Notes: generated by a model from the sequence alone, not told the origin. Counted from the stretch's first letter, positions 1 to 10,281 are shown. The stretch is DNA of 64,000 nucleotides from Daphnia carinata (GCF_022539665.2 NC_081333.1:10786971-10850970); one strand, 5' to 3'. Made by a program: numbers and translations.

Positions 1-887
1 GCGCGTTCTTCTTCTCGTCGTTTGCTCGCCATCTCTTCGTGATGCAATCCATACAGCTTCAAGTGATCTCTCGTGGCGCTAACCGACAATGCGAGAAACC
101 GATCTTGTATTTATGGGACCCGTGGCCCTAAACGCACTATCAAACGGATGACTCTAACACGATCTGCACTACACGTACCAGCAAACGTGTTGTGTCGCAT
201 AGGTGTAAAAGAAAAGGCAAAATAGAAGGGACTAAGAACGAGAGTGAAAATGAATTCTTGCTAGTAACACAAACAAGTAGTTGTAGCCTTGTTGCGCTTG
301 GGGTTCGTGATGACGGCAGCAAAGGACGGCACGATCTTTTCGATGGGGGAGAACACGGCCATATTTATTATTATTTTTTTTTTTTTTTTAGAATAGATGA
401 ACAGAATAGCGTACAAAAACCCATATAGCGGTCGTCTCGTGTTTTGCCTTTGATCCGTCTTCGCGTGTCCCAACAGCAGCAACGTGCAATCGCCTGTTGT
501 TATCCTACTCCGTGTTTGGTTTTTCTTCTTTTTTTTTTTTCTTCCATTTTCCTACTATTCATTTTGCTTTTATTCAGAGCATTACAAATCCACACGTCGT
601 GTTCTTTTTTTTTTCGGGATTAAACGTGAGCGTCCCTCTCGAGCAACCATCCTTTCCGAGGTTACGGCCTATAGAAAAACAAAACAATGTCCTTTTTTTT
701 TGTTATTGGCATTGGTTTCGGATGCGACACACATCCGCCACCTTTTTTTTTTTTTTTTTTCAAAATAGCCTGCCGCACGTGACTGATTTTTCTGTCGTCA
801 ACGGCAGTTACGATGCTGTATACACACGTAAATAGGCGAGCAGATTTACTTGAGTAGACTTAACGGTCGATTTTCGTTTGATATACG

Positions 888-927
888 ATGGTGTTGTGCA
901 GGTTTCTGTACCGTGCAACAACACCAT
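888..927. other. Short hairpin upstream of the receptor gene
   Basis: ATGGTGTTGTGCA at 888-900 pairs with TGCAACAACACCAT at 914-927 across a 13-base loop, with a single one-base bulge. The stem is too short for a typical microRNA precursor. It could fold in a 5' leader RNA if this stretch is transcribed, but nothing shows that it is. Confidence 0.3.
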
Positions 928-2017
928 AGCGACACGGTCCAACTGTCTCAAACAAGAGGCAACTGGTCAGAAAGTGCGTATGTATGTGTAACAACAACAA
1001 CAAGCGAAACGAACGATTTATTATACCTCCTCTACTTCCCTGAAAACAAAAAACAGAAAACAAAAAACAAAAACAAAGGGAAAATGGAGTACAAAAAGAA
1101 AAGGGGAACAAAATCGTAGAAGTAATACAGGATGAGGTTTACAATATATCACAAACGATCGATAGGCCTGCGTGAATGTTTAAAAACAAAAAAAAAGGGA
1201 CGTAAGAGAGAAATTGTTGCACGTCTATTGCATGCTTAAGTTAATAGCGAATCAGCGCACCTGTATGGTCTATATGGAAAGTGAAATCGAGGCCGGCAGA
1301 TGGGCAACGTGATGGTTTCACTAGCCGACTGTCCGCGGTCGTCACCCCACTTGCAGGAAGTTGATGGAAATAAGTCAGAACTTTCTTTTTTTTTTTTTTT
1401 TCTTTCTTTTTCTTCAACTGGTTCGTTATGGATAGATCACCACAATAGCGTGGCAAAAGCATCAGAAAGACAATTTTTGCTTGTCGCATATCATCATCGC
1501 GTATAATACACTGGCAAGTTGACTGTAGCCGACTGCAGTTGCGCTAACTCTTGTCATTCATTCATCACTGGACGCACGGGCAACAACGAGGGCGTCATAT
1601 ATAATTCACGCTTCAAGTCGACGTCGTTATTGTTATGGTTATGATGATGGTCGTTATTAGTACGACAACTCGTGCGGGCGGGCTGAAGCTAGGCGGACAG
1701 ACGGATGGTAGGCGGAGGAGAGAAAGTAGGGCCATTATTATATATACAGTATATATATAGAGAGAGAGAGAAAGAACCGAGACCGCTTGTTTGCATAAGG
1801 ATATAACATACACACGTTGATATAAATAAATACTCATCGGCTCGCTACACAAAATGTAGATGAACCGAAAGGCGGAGAATGGACGAACCCCAGCGTTCAA
1901 CTCTCCCCCTTTATTTTTTCTTTTAATGTAATGACAGGCGGTGCGGTACTTTATGAGAGAGAGAGAGAGAGAAAAAAAAAAACTTGTTGCGATTGATTTT
2001 TTTTTTCTTTTGACTAA

Positions 2018-2057
2018 CGATCTCTTTACCTTTTTCGTTTTTTTTTTTTCTCTACAG
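2018..2057 (+). other. Splice acceptor directly before the start codon
   Basis: A branch-point-like GACTAAC is followed by a long T-rich tract and ends in CTCTACAG at 2050-2057, with the ATG immediately after. This is a textbook 3' splice site. It indicates that a 5'UTR exon is spliced exactly onto the initiator codon, so the promoter lies upstream and not in the bases next to the ATG. Confidence 0.8.
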
Positions 2058-2135
2058 ATGAACCAGCTGTGTAAAGTGTGCGGCGAGCCAGCTGCCGGCT
2101 TCCACTTTGGCGCCTTCACCTGCGAGGGATGCAAG
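2058..2135 (+). CDS. kni-like: Coding exon A: first zinc finger of the nuclear receptor
   Basis: This 78-base exon encodes 26 residues, from the initiator Met to the Lys of CEGCK, with all four cysteines of the first zinc finger. It ends AAG followed by the donor GTACAA at 2136, leaving the frame in phase 0. The intron position between CEGCK and SFFGR matches the one I recall for insect knirps-family genes. If the intron is retained, translation runs into an in-frame stop by about 2198, giving no functional DNA-binding domain. Confidence 0.95.
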
Positions 2136-5100
2136 GTACAAAAAAAAACTCAAAATGTTTCACTTCTTTTCTTTCGACGACAATCATCCCAAAAATAAGA
2201 AGAGGCAACCCAAAAAAAAAAAAAAAAAAAAAATAACTTGCTTCAGTTAATCGAAAAAATGCCAGTGAAGAGAAGAAAAGAAAAACGAAACAATTATCCT
2301 ACGCCATCCCATACTAGCATTTTTTTTTCTTCTTTTCTCGGCTCACTATGTATTACACTATGTCTGAAAATGCCACGCAAATCTGCATACAGACGGCCGC
2401 GCATCTCATATATCTAACCCATAATGGCAGCCCTAGTTTATTCATATCTCTACTCCTCCTCACCGAAGTAATTTTTTTTTTTTTATTTTTTTTTTTTTCA
2501 AAACCTGGAATGCACTCGTTCTCGATTCGACTCGATGAGGTCGACGATTTCTCTCTACGTCGTACGTAGACGTTACTCTTTACAAGTGTACCGAGTTCCT
2601 TATCCCTTTAGCCTCTCCACCCGCCAATTGTGAACATTATACCGTTGGGCAGTTTTAGTTCGGGACCTTATTAGGGATGCGCCGACGTAATGGATCCCTC
2701 CTGCCTCGCTGGCTGTCCCATTCCCAGTCCGTTCGCTGACGAGGTGGAGAAGCCATTGCGCTCGAGCCAACAGCTAACTATCCGCACAAAACTGCGCGGC
2801 ACATTCTTCGACGACTTTCTCCTCGTCGAGAGATATTGCTGCACACTATATTAAGAACGAAAAAAAGAAAAAAAAAAAGAAGAAGAGCTTTGATGGACTT
2901 GGCCGGACTGGACCGGACTAGGCCAATCGTTCGTAATCACGCCATGAAGCCAAAATGTAAAGAAGAACGAAAAAAAAAAAAAAAAAAAATCCTTTAAAAT
3001 TACAAACGTTCAACGTTTTAATCTATTCCCACTCTCTCTCTTTCCCTCTTTGTATTTTGTTCCATAGAGTCGAAATGATGTTTTCTCAACGCCTCTTCTA
3101 ACCTACAATGTAACATACCACCAGAGCATCAAAACGTTCTTCTTTTTTTCTACCCTCCTGGACGCCCCCTTTTACCTGCGCTATCCTCCACTTGATCATC
3201 ATTTCTCTCTCTCTTTTCTGTTTGTGTGTTTGTGTGTGTGTGTGTGTGTGTGTAGAATCAATTAAAGAGAGCAGTTTCACAGGCACACGACTTGATGGTC
3301 GTGGAACACACTAGACAATATCGAGAGCTATTAAAAACAAAGCTGCTGAAAGAGCCTTTGCGATGCACTCCAGAAAAATAAAGAGTTCCCTTTTGTGCTT
3401 TTCCCCTTTTCAAAATGAAAAGAAAGGCCAATAGAAGGAAGGAGTTTTTCAGTATATTTAGTTGGTTCGCTATTACGTATGGGTATCGTCATTAAAACGA
3501 GACTGAACACTTTAGCAGTTGGTTTTGTTTTCACGGCAAATAATTTGACATTAACATTTTCTCGGTCTAATCACGAAACGCGCTCAGCCTACATCTTTTC
3601 CTTTAGATATATGTGTGTGTGGCACGGCACACCGATCTTTTGCTTTTTGTTTTTTTTTTCAGTTTTCTAAATCACGATAATGTACAAGTCTCGACGGCCG
3701 CCACAATCCAAATACTGCTCTGCTTTTGTTTAACTCTCTTCGAGCAGGGCTAGCAGGAGGTCATCACCTTCTTCTTCGTCCAGTTTCATCGTGTAGGACG
3801 AGAATGACTGGTGTTTATAATGCAGTCGGAGTAGACCGGTGCGCAGTGCACAAGATTAACTATAAGATTTCAATTTTTACGAATAAACTGCTGGCCACCA
3901 TGGCATGTTGGCCCCCGTAGCCGCGCTGCCGCCGCCACCAAATGGATGGTGATGACGACGGGCCGATGAATATTCATGAAATGGGTGCACACACACGCAG
4001 CTTTTTTTTTTTTTTTTTTTTTTTTGAAGGGGGGAATGATAGAGAGAAAATGCACAGAGCCTGTCCGATCCGCTCATTATAAAAGAAGAGAGAGAAAACA
4101 AAAATGCTATTTGTAAAGAAAGACGAGAAAATCTTAAACTAAATTACGATAATGACGGCCGGGGTCTTACTGGGATTCTTTTTTTCGTTACACAGACGGC
4201 CGTATCTCTTGCGTGGCATCTCTGCATCCCCTCGTTCCAGAATGTTTTTGTTTCGTCCATTGTTTTGATTGTTGATTCATTAACTCGGAATAGGCTCTAT
4301 ATCTTTTAGCCACGATATCGTATCCTGTATTGTGAACGTTGGGCCGCGGTGGCCTATCAACATTCATGCTTCCCTTGTTAAAAATCCGAGTAACAGAAGC
4401 CTGAACAATCATTAACAACACAAAATACTGATGACATCTCAAAGAAAAAGAAGAAAAAAAAAAAAGGAAATCATTTTCTTTTGTGGTGTGTTTCACCTCG
4501 GCTGAGAATAGATTTATCAGTGATTTGTTTGCTGTTGTTGTTCGTTGGTGTGTCACTTTTTCCTTGTTGGCGAAGAAAACAAAAACAAAAATGGAACGTG
4601 AATCCAAACGAAAAGCTTCTTCGTCTAAACGTGCGTCCGCTTTTGCCTTATGAGAAGCTGCTCGCTCTGGTTGAGGTTTATTCTCCTTTTTTTTTCTCTC
4701 TCTCTCTCTCTCTCTCTCTTCCAAAAACCCATCGGGCTCCATGTTTTACGAGTTGGTATTCACACTATGTAAATACAGACAGATAGCGAGTCAGAGCCCA
4801 AGCGAGACTCTATGAGAGCTGTTGCTGCCGTTGTTCCATTCTACCTCCATCATCCTCAATCCTCCTCCTCTTTGGCAGGGGTTCTGGACTGCCTTATTGG
4901 AATGAGGCCACCAGCTGAAATAAACCGATAACAGGCTCAGTCCAACAGCTTTCTTGCAAATAAAAAAAAAAAAAATCCCTCAAATGAATAAGAGAATTTC
5001 AAGAGAAAAAGAAAAAAAAAAAAAAATCAGAATAAAAAAAAAGATTGCATTGATTGCGATGCTTTTATTTCGTTTATTCGTTTGGGTTCACCTCCCGAAA

Positions 5101-5805
5101 CGCGGGTGATGATGATGAAGGCGCAACCATAGAGCGCAACCTTCCCTCCTATCGGGAAAAACGCAGGTGTGGCGCAATAGACTGATCAAATTGGGAATCA
5201 CGCAAGCCCGAACTGTGGCGCGGCACACACGGCGGTGATTTGTCAAAAGAGAGGAAAACGCCAAAAAAATAAAAAAATAAAAAAAATAAATAATCCGGAA
5301 CGGGATTGAAAATTAGTTGAGCTTTTTTTTTTTTCTCTTTTGGCTCTGCTCTACTGCTGTGGCAATATTTCAATTAGTTATGCCATCATACATATTGTCA
5401 CTCGTATTGTCCATTCTACGCGTGCGCTTTCTCGTTTTCTGAACTGTTTTTGTGTGTGTGTGTGTGTTCTGTTTTTGTTTCGATTTCGTATTTTTATTTT
5501 CCTCTCGTGCCGTCAGGATTAGAAGAACGTATGTGGGCGCGGTTGCCTAATTTCCGCTCCCTTTCGCTATTTAATGAGCATCTATGCTTGCTCGTCGTTG
5601 TTACCTTTTGCTCGTTGTTCTTGCTAGCCGTGCCGTTACCGTTGAGCAGGACGCCCCACTCCGATAAGTACACACAGTCCGTACGGTCACGGACGATAGC
5701 CGACGCCTGGGCGCTGACGAACGCTTTATGGCACGGACAAGCAAAAATATATACCACACCATATCCTCCACCTTTTTTTTTTTTTTTTTTTTTTTTTATT
5801 CTTTT

Positions 5806-5840
<35 letters not shown>

Positions 5841-8267
5841 TGTATGCCATTCTAATTGCAGCGGCTTTCACCGTTCCTCTGTGGAGATGTACATTTGATT
5901 ATTGCGTTTTCTTATATATTCAAAATGACCAAACGCTTAGACTGGAGCCCTGCAATGAGCTGAAAAGATACCGCGAAAAAGAAACGACGCCCGAAATGAT
6001 GTCATCGACTGATTTTTTTTTTTTTTTTTTTTATCCAGTTGTCCACCCTCCCCCACCTCTTCACTTGTATGCACTTAACAGTTAACAGTTGGAGTGTGTG
6101 TGTGTGTGTGTGGTTATCCCACAAAAGAAAGAAAATCATCGGATTTTCTTTTTTCTTTTCTTTTTCCCCTTCTCAGCATTTATGTTTGTTTTGAGGGGTT
6201 TTTCTTTCTTGTTCTCCTCTTTTTTTATTTTTTTTTTTGTAGATTTTATTTTCTCGTCATGTTCTCGCCAAATAGAGCCGAGGCACTAATATTCGCGGAG
6301 ATCGTGAGGCGCCCGCATTTACACAGGAAAACATGGCCGACTCGAATGTCTTGATCTGGACGAAACGATTCGAGGCCAAAGGCGAACAAATAAGCGATGG
6401 AAGGCGTCGATTGCTGGCATTGAGACAGCGTTCCAATAGTTTTTGATAGGCCTACATTAAACGCGATCCCATAAACGAGCGGATAGATTGGTCCATTCGG
6501 TTTGCCTCTTTACTTTTCGTGTGTGTTTTTTCTTCTGGCTTTTTACGACGCCATCAATTGATCTTCAGCTTATATTGCAGCTATGAACCTTGATTGAGAT
6601 TCGAAGGCAATTTCTACGTTGATTAACAGTTAACGCTCAGCTCTTGAGGCCTAGATATATTTAGAAATGGCAGCTGTTTCAATTGGTCGCGCGTAGAAAA
6701 AATAGTCGTCCGTGTTGAAATTCGATGTAAATAAAAAATCGTTTGCGATGGAACATTGTAATCAACTTTTGTCTTTATTCACGTACTTTGCAGTCGTTTT
6801 TCGGCCGATCTTACAACAATCTGTCGGTGATATCCGAGTGCAAGAATGGCGGTCAGTGCGTCATCAACAAGAAGAACCGGACGTCGTGCAAAGCCTGCCG
6901 ACTGCGCAAGTGCCTCCTGGTGGGCATGTCCAAGAGCGGCTCCCGCTACGGCCGCCGCTCCAACTGGTTCAAATTGCACTGCCTAATGCAGGAGCAAGGG
7001 CCCGTCTCTTCCGTCTCCGTCTCTTCCTCGTCGCCCAATTCCAACGGAAACAACAACAACAACAACAGCAGCAACAACAACAATGGCTCCATGTCGATGG
7101 GTGGCATGGGCAATAATCCGTCCCCGAATTCGTCGGCCGAATCGATTGGAGCTCACCATCAATCATCCAGTTTCCATCATCACCATCAACAGGCATTGCG
7201 ACGCGCTGGATTCCATCAGCATCACCTGATGACCGCTGCGGCCATGGTGGTGGGCGGGCCGGGCGTTCCTTCCAGCATGTCCAGCAACGAATCGAATAAA
7301 GACGATGCCGAAGCTGAATGCAAAAACTCTTCGGCCTCGCCGTCCGTCAGTTCGCCAGGTTCACCTCACCATTCAGATTCTTCGCTGGAGTTGGATCCAT
7401 CTTCGGTAGCCAGCGCTGAGCGCACGAGTGGCAAGCAGAGCAACAACCACCGGGGGCATCACACCAATCATCACAGTAGCTTACATCATCACGCTGCACT
7501 GGCTGGCCTGGCTGGCCATCACCACAATCCTTTCGTCAACGGATTGAAGCAGCCGTTCAACCCGGCTGATTTCTTCCCGCCTTTGGGCATGCCCATGCTC
7601 CCACCTCATTTGCAAGCGGCAGCAGCTGCTGCCGCGGCCGCCGCAGCCGCCGCCAACCTCCACCACCACCACGGATTCTATCCGCCCAACCTTCCGGCGC
7701 CCAGGCTCCTCTTCCCTCCTGGTATGAGCTTCCCGTCGTCGGCCAACTCGCCGCCCATCAGTCTCAGCGGCAGCGGGTCCAAATCTCACGGCTCCTCCTC
7801 GGCCACGCCCAATTCATTGTTGCTGGACGCTGCCAGTGCGAGAGCGGCCAAAAAGTTCAACATCGAGTCGATGCTTCACCTTCACCAACAACAACAACAA
7901 CAACAACCAGGAACAGCTGCAAAAGCAACAGCTCTTACGCAAGCGTTCTACCTCGTCCTCGTCGCTGAAGGTGACGCCGCCGCCGTTGCAACAATCGCCG
8001 CTCGAAGAGCAGGACACGCCGATGGATCTGTCGGTCAGGAGTTCGTCGGTGGCCATTAAAGATGAGAATCTGTCGGAACATTCCGATTGCGCCGCGTCGT
8101 ATCTTCGCCTCCATCACGCCGACTCCGACTACGACAGCAACGAGAGCGACACGCTCAACGACGACGACGACGCCGACATCGACGACGATTCGGATCATCA
8201 AGCAGCTGACGGAAGCAGCGACATGGAACGGAAGCCTTTTCATCCGCTAGATTTGACGCGGAAGTAA
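2058..8267 (+). CDS. kni-like: Knirps-family orphan nuclear receptor (NR0A), two coding exons, frame break at the poly-Q tract
   Basis: This is a DNA-binding transcription factor of the knirps / knirps-related / eagle family, which acts mainly as a nuclear repressor in development. Exons 2058-2135 and 6794-8267 join in phase 0. Residues 5-66 form two C4 zinc fingers (C5, C8, C22, C25; C42, C48, C58, C61) with the P-box CEGCKSFF, followed by the family's basic box [12 protein letters not shown] at about 75-86. The rest is low-complexity: Asn/Ser near 111-123, His-rich stretches, an Ala run near 301-314 and a Gln run at 391-397. There is no ligand-binding domain, as expected for NR0A. PMDLSVR (435-441) and C-terminal PLDLTRK (510-516) fit CtBP-binding sites. 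The start is set by homology, since family members begin M-N-Q, and by the acceptor just before it. The literal frame needs one base skipped near 7907 to reach these motifs. The second-finger residues look closer to eagle than knirps from memory, so the orthologue is left open. Confidence 0.94.
2570..2850. promoter_or_regulatory. Low-repeat intronic island, possible enhancer
   Basis: About 280 bases of balanced, homopolymer-free sequence sit inside an intron otherwise full of A/T runs. It has no long open frame. It is marked only because its composition contrasts with the surroundings, as conserved non-coding elements often do. No factor or function can be assigned from the sequence alone. 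Confidence 0.2.
5773..5844. repeat. Compound poly-T / TG microsatellite
   Basis: Two long T runs, broken by ATTC, are followed directly by a TG dinucleotide run inside the receptor intron. Its length is likely to vary between individuals and to be error-prone in assemblies. Confidence 0.95.
6260..6720. promoter_or_regulatory. Low-repeat island in the 3' part of the intron, possible enhancer
   Basis: This stretch has few homopolymers and includes CCCATAAA at 6468-6475, a posterior-Hox/Cdx-like site, and GTTGATTAACAGTTAAC at 6619-6635, which contains a GTTAAC palindrome. Its position just before the second DNA-binding-domain exon would suit an intronic enhancer. The assignment is inference from motif appearance and composition. 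Confidence 0.2.
6794..8267 (+). CDS. kni-like: Coding exon B: second zinc finger, basic box, low-complexity region and CtBP motifs
   Basis: The exon starts after CAG at 6791-6793 with SFFGRSYNN, completing the P-box, and runs to TAA at 8265-8267. It encodes the second C4 finger, the family-specific basic box, then homopolymeric regions of Asn, Ser, His, Ala and Gln. GC content is clearly higher than in the flanks, in keeping with real coding sequence. The frame that begins at 6794 continues as a low-quality tail to a stop at 8057-8059. The +1 frame, open through 8264, carries the conserved-looking C-terminus. The two overlap across the CAA repeat, so the real protein must switch there or the sequence has one extra base. 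Confidence 0.94.
7886..7909 (+). other. Apparent +1 frameshift at the CAA (poly-Q) tract
   Basis: Seven CAA codons at 7886-7906 are followed by CCAGGAACAG. Reading straight on gives Pro-Gly-Thr and a tail ending at 8059. Ignoring one C at 7907/7908 gives Gln-Glu-Gln-Leu and a 119-codon frame to 8264 with two repression motifs. A one-base insertion error or allele at the repeat is the simplest explanation; a real null-type variant or programmed frameshifting is possible but less likely. Confidence 0.8.
8019..8039 (+). other. CtBP-binding motif PMDLSVR in the receptor
   Basis: PMDLSVR matches the PxDLS consensus bound by the corepressor CtBP, which Drosophila Knirps uses for short-range repression. 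It lies at residues 435-441 of the frame-corrected protein and is absent from the literal-frame product. Confidence 0.8.
8244..8264 (+). other. Second, C-terminal CtBP-like motif PLDLTRK
   Basis: The last seven residues before TAA read PLDLTRK, a PxDLT variant of the CtBP-binding consensus. It follows a long acidic stretch rich in Asp and Ser (about 8100-8220). An extreme C-terminal position would leave it exposed for corepressor binding. Confidence 0.65.
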
Positions 8268-8279
8268 AAAAAAAAAAGA

Positions 8280-8285
8280 AATAAA
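8280..8285 (+). terminator. Proximal poly(A) signal AATAAA
   Basis: A canonical hexamer lies 13 bases beyond the TAA, embedded in an A-rich run, so it may be coincidental. If used, it would give an extremely short 3'UTR. Confidence 0.3.
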
Positions 8286-8530
8286 AAAAATGCTATTAGA
8301 TATTTGTGTAAGCCGATTTAGAGCCGCTGTAGTACATGACTGTGCTGTGCCACTCGCTATGCCCTGGGCGTGGCTTATTCCCTTGTTTTCCATTTTTGAG
8401 GTTTTTGATTTTTTTTTTTTTTTTTTTTGTTTTGTTCGTGTCAGGAACTCACTATACCGACTACTTCTACTGCCCGCCTTCTCGTTATATATAACCATCC
8501 AACCCAAATTGTTGTCGATCCTCAAAACAC

Positions 8531-8588
8531 ATTCCGGAATCGAACAAAAATATTAAAAAGATTCCAAAACAAAATTCAATTCCGGAAT
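8531..8588. repeat. Duplicated ATTCCGGAAT palindrome
   Basis: The perfect 10-base palindrome ATTCCGGAAT occurs at 8531-8540 and again at 8579-8588, 48 bases apart, in the putative 3'UTR. The core TTCCGGAA recurs near 9692-9699. It resembles a STAT/ETS-type site on DNA; its role here is unknown. Confidence 0.6.
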
Positions 8589-8602
8589 CAATTACAAAAA
8601 AG

Positions 8603-8634
<32 letters not shown>
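8603..8634. repeat. Poly-A run of 32
   Basis: An uninterrupted A run in the putative 3' flank, with no retroposed gene body or target-site duplication seen next to it. It is probably a simple homopolymer expansion. Confidence 0.95.
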
Positions 8635-8635
<1 letters not shown>

Positions 8636-9218
8636 GATTAGAGATTAAATGAATTTTTTTTTTTATATCAAACTCCCGGTGGTTTCCGATTTTCTATTTG
8701 TCATTCGTGTTTTTTTAAATGTACGTGTGCATATTATATTATCGCATTTTCAAAAGTGTGCGTATTAACATCAGATTTCCACAGTGGCCAGTTTGTTACG
8801 CGCTTTGTTTTCTGTTCCACGGGGTTTTTTTTTTCCCCATTCGAAAATCTAAACGACGGTGACAACACAATCCCCTCCTTTTTTCACGATAAAGATTTTC
8901 AATTCGAGGTTGCCAATAATTAACGATTCAGAGAAAAGATGACTGTGTCTTATAGAGCCTAAAATTTATCAGACGATAGCACAATTGTTTGATGCGAATG
9001 TTTGTTTTGTTGCGTGTCTCATTTCACATGTCTAGCTTTATATCATTTTTTCACTTCTATGCTTTACATACAGTACAGAGCAGCGGAGCGTTCATCCATC
9101 GCTGATGCACGACGATTCATTTTTTTTATTTCGATGCCAGTGATCCATTTTTTTTTTCTTCTTTTCTCTTTCCCTCTGTCGCCCCTCTCTTTTGTCTCGC
9201 TTTGTATTTTGTAAGAGA

Positions 9219-9226
9219 TGTACATA
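9219..9226 (+). promoter_or_regulatory. Pumilio response element TGTACATA in the putative 3'UTR
   Basis: TGTACATA matches the UGUANAUA consensus of PUF/Pumilio proteins, about 950 bases after the stop codon. It is meaningful only if the transcript extends to the distal poly(A) signal. Pumilio control of gap-gene mRNAs is known for hunchback; extending it to this gene is inference. Confidence 0.35.
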
Positions 9227-9723
9227 GTTTTATAACAATTTGTGTGTGCGTTCCGGTGCAGACGAGATAGACATAATTATATCTAGGATTTATTATTATT
9301 ATTTTTTTTTTGTTCATTCCCCCCCTTCCTTTCAAAAGCCTACCTATCCTCCATTCCTCTCTTGTATATTGTGTTGTTCAGATTGGTAGGGAAAGTTCAT
9401 TAAAAAAAAAAAAAAGCATTTTTTTTTTTCTCTTTATTGCCCGGAGAATTCGACGACTCGCTGTGGGTGGGTTCGACAAAGACGAAAGGGACATTGAGCC
9501 AGTTTGTTTCAGCTAATGTATATCATTGCCACACATTCCATGTCGTAGCGACTCTCTTTTCTATTATCGCAGCCATTTCCTCCTGCCAGTCCCTTTTTTA
9601 ATGGAAAAAAAAAAAAAAATATCCCGTTTGTGTTTGTTTTTGTTTTTTTCTTGTTGGAAACTTTCAAACATCTTCCGGGTATTGTCCGGACGATTCCGGA
9701 AACTGATGAATTCAAACCGACCA

Positions 9724-9729
9724 AATAAA
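9724..9729 (+). terminator. Distal poly(A) signal AATAAA
   Basis: A canonical hexamer about 1.46 kb after the stop codon, in sequence that is not simply poly-A. It is the better placed of the candidates for a transcription-factor gene with a long 3'UTR. Confidence 0.35.
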
Positions 9730-10248
9730 ATTAAGTGAACGTAAAACACATTTCACCATTAAAAACATAAGATCGTTAATAAGACGCAGACCGGATTGAT
9801 AAACAAGAGCTGTGGGATGAAAAAAAAAGGAAAAAAAAAAAGAAAAAAGAAAAATACAAATCCCGAAAAAGGCCATCAGATATATCACGACATTCCGAAA
9901 CCTTTCCCAGTCTGAGGTATTTCTGCGTACCTGATAACAATCGAGGATTCTTGAGCAATCACGACCCAACCTCACATTCACGCTCTCACTTTAAGACACA
10001 TCCGGACGCAAACTACAAATCGGTACGCTTCCCTGCCAAAAAGGCCAAAGGTTTTATACACCAGCATCACACCTGCCTTGTCTTACGTCCATCAATGTCC
10101 CACTCACGCAAAAACTGTCGGTCGTTCTCCTTTTTATTTATTTTTTTTTTTTTGATGTAAGAGAGGAAGGGAATTCCGATAACGAAACCGGAATCAAAAT
10201 GTTTGGCTGAATTGTGTCTCAAGCGTTTCATCATTCGGTTGGGGGAAG

Positions 10249-10251
<3 letters not shown>

Positions 10252-10280
<29 letters not shown>
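10252..10280. repeat. AC dinucleotide microsatellite
   Basis: An uninterrupted 29-base AC run downstream of the receptor gene. Confidence 0.97.

Positions 10281-10281
<1 letters not shown>

Larger units (their letters stand above)
1..2057. other. 5' flanking region or 5'UTR intron of the receptor gene
   Basis: No coding sequence is supported here; the open frames are short or built from homopolymers. The stretch holds many poly-T and poly-A runs, a TATATATA-rich segment near 1739-1760, and GA dinucleotide runs near 1757-1773 and 1953-1971. A strong acceptor at its right end implies that at least one 5'UTR exon lies here or left of the window, but I could not identify its donor or the transcription start. 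The GA runs could bind a GAGA-type factor, which is inference only. Confidence 0.5.
2136..6793 (+). other. 4.66-kb intron splitting the DNA-binding domain
   Basis: The intron begins GTACAA and ends TACTTTGCAG. It has no coding sequence and is rich in poly-A/T runs: T24 at 4002-4025, CT repeats near 4695-4719, a TG run at 3231-3253, and a compound poly-T/TG tract at 5773-5844. Low-repeat islands at about 2570-2850, 3660-3960, 4790-4950 and 6260-6720 stand out. A TATAAAAG at 4078 is noted without other promoter evidence. Developmental regulators often carry enhancers in such introns; here that is inference. Confidence 0.9.
8268..9730 (+). other. Probable 3'UTR and 3' flank of the receptor gene
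   Basis: No coding sequence is seen. AATAAA occurs at 8280-8285, only 13 bases after the stop, ATTAAA at 8552-8557, and AATAAA at 9724-9729. A long 3'UTR ending near 9.74 kb is plausible but cannot be settled from sequence. The stretch has A/T homopolymers, including A32 at 8603-8634, a duplicated palindrome and a Pumilio-like site. Confidence 0.5.

Noticed and set aside
1941-2198. Open frame extending upstream and downstream of exon A
   Set aside because: The upstream part is polypyrimidine tract and GA repeat; the downstream part reads through the GTACAA donor into the intron.
5450-6085. 211-codon open frame in the receptor intron
   Set aside because: Dominated by Phe runs from poly-T and Cys/Val from TG repeats, inside a well-defined intron.
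6743-6793. In-frame Met and codons just before exon B
   Set aside because: They are intron sequence before the TTTGCAG acceptor; the family protein continues directly from CEGCK to SFFGR.
7481-8243. Minus-strand frames opposite exon B
   Set aside because: They are shadows of the GC-rich coding repeats (His, Ala, Asp codons read backwards) with no independent signals.
8603-8634. Poly-A run as the tail of a retroposed copy
   Set aside because: No gene-like body or flanking target-site duplication precedes it, and similar homopolymers are everywhere in the window.
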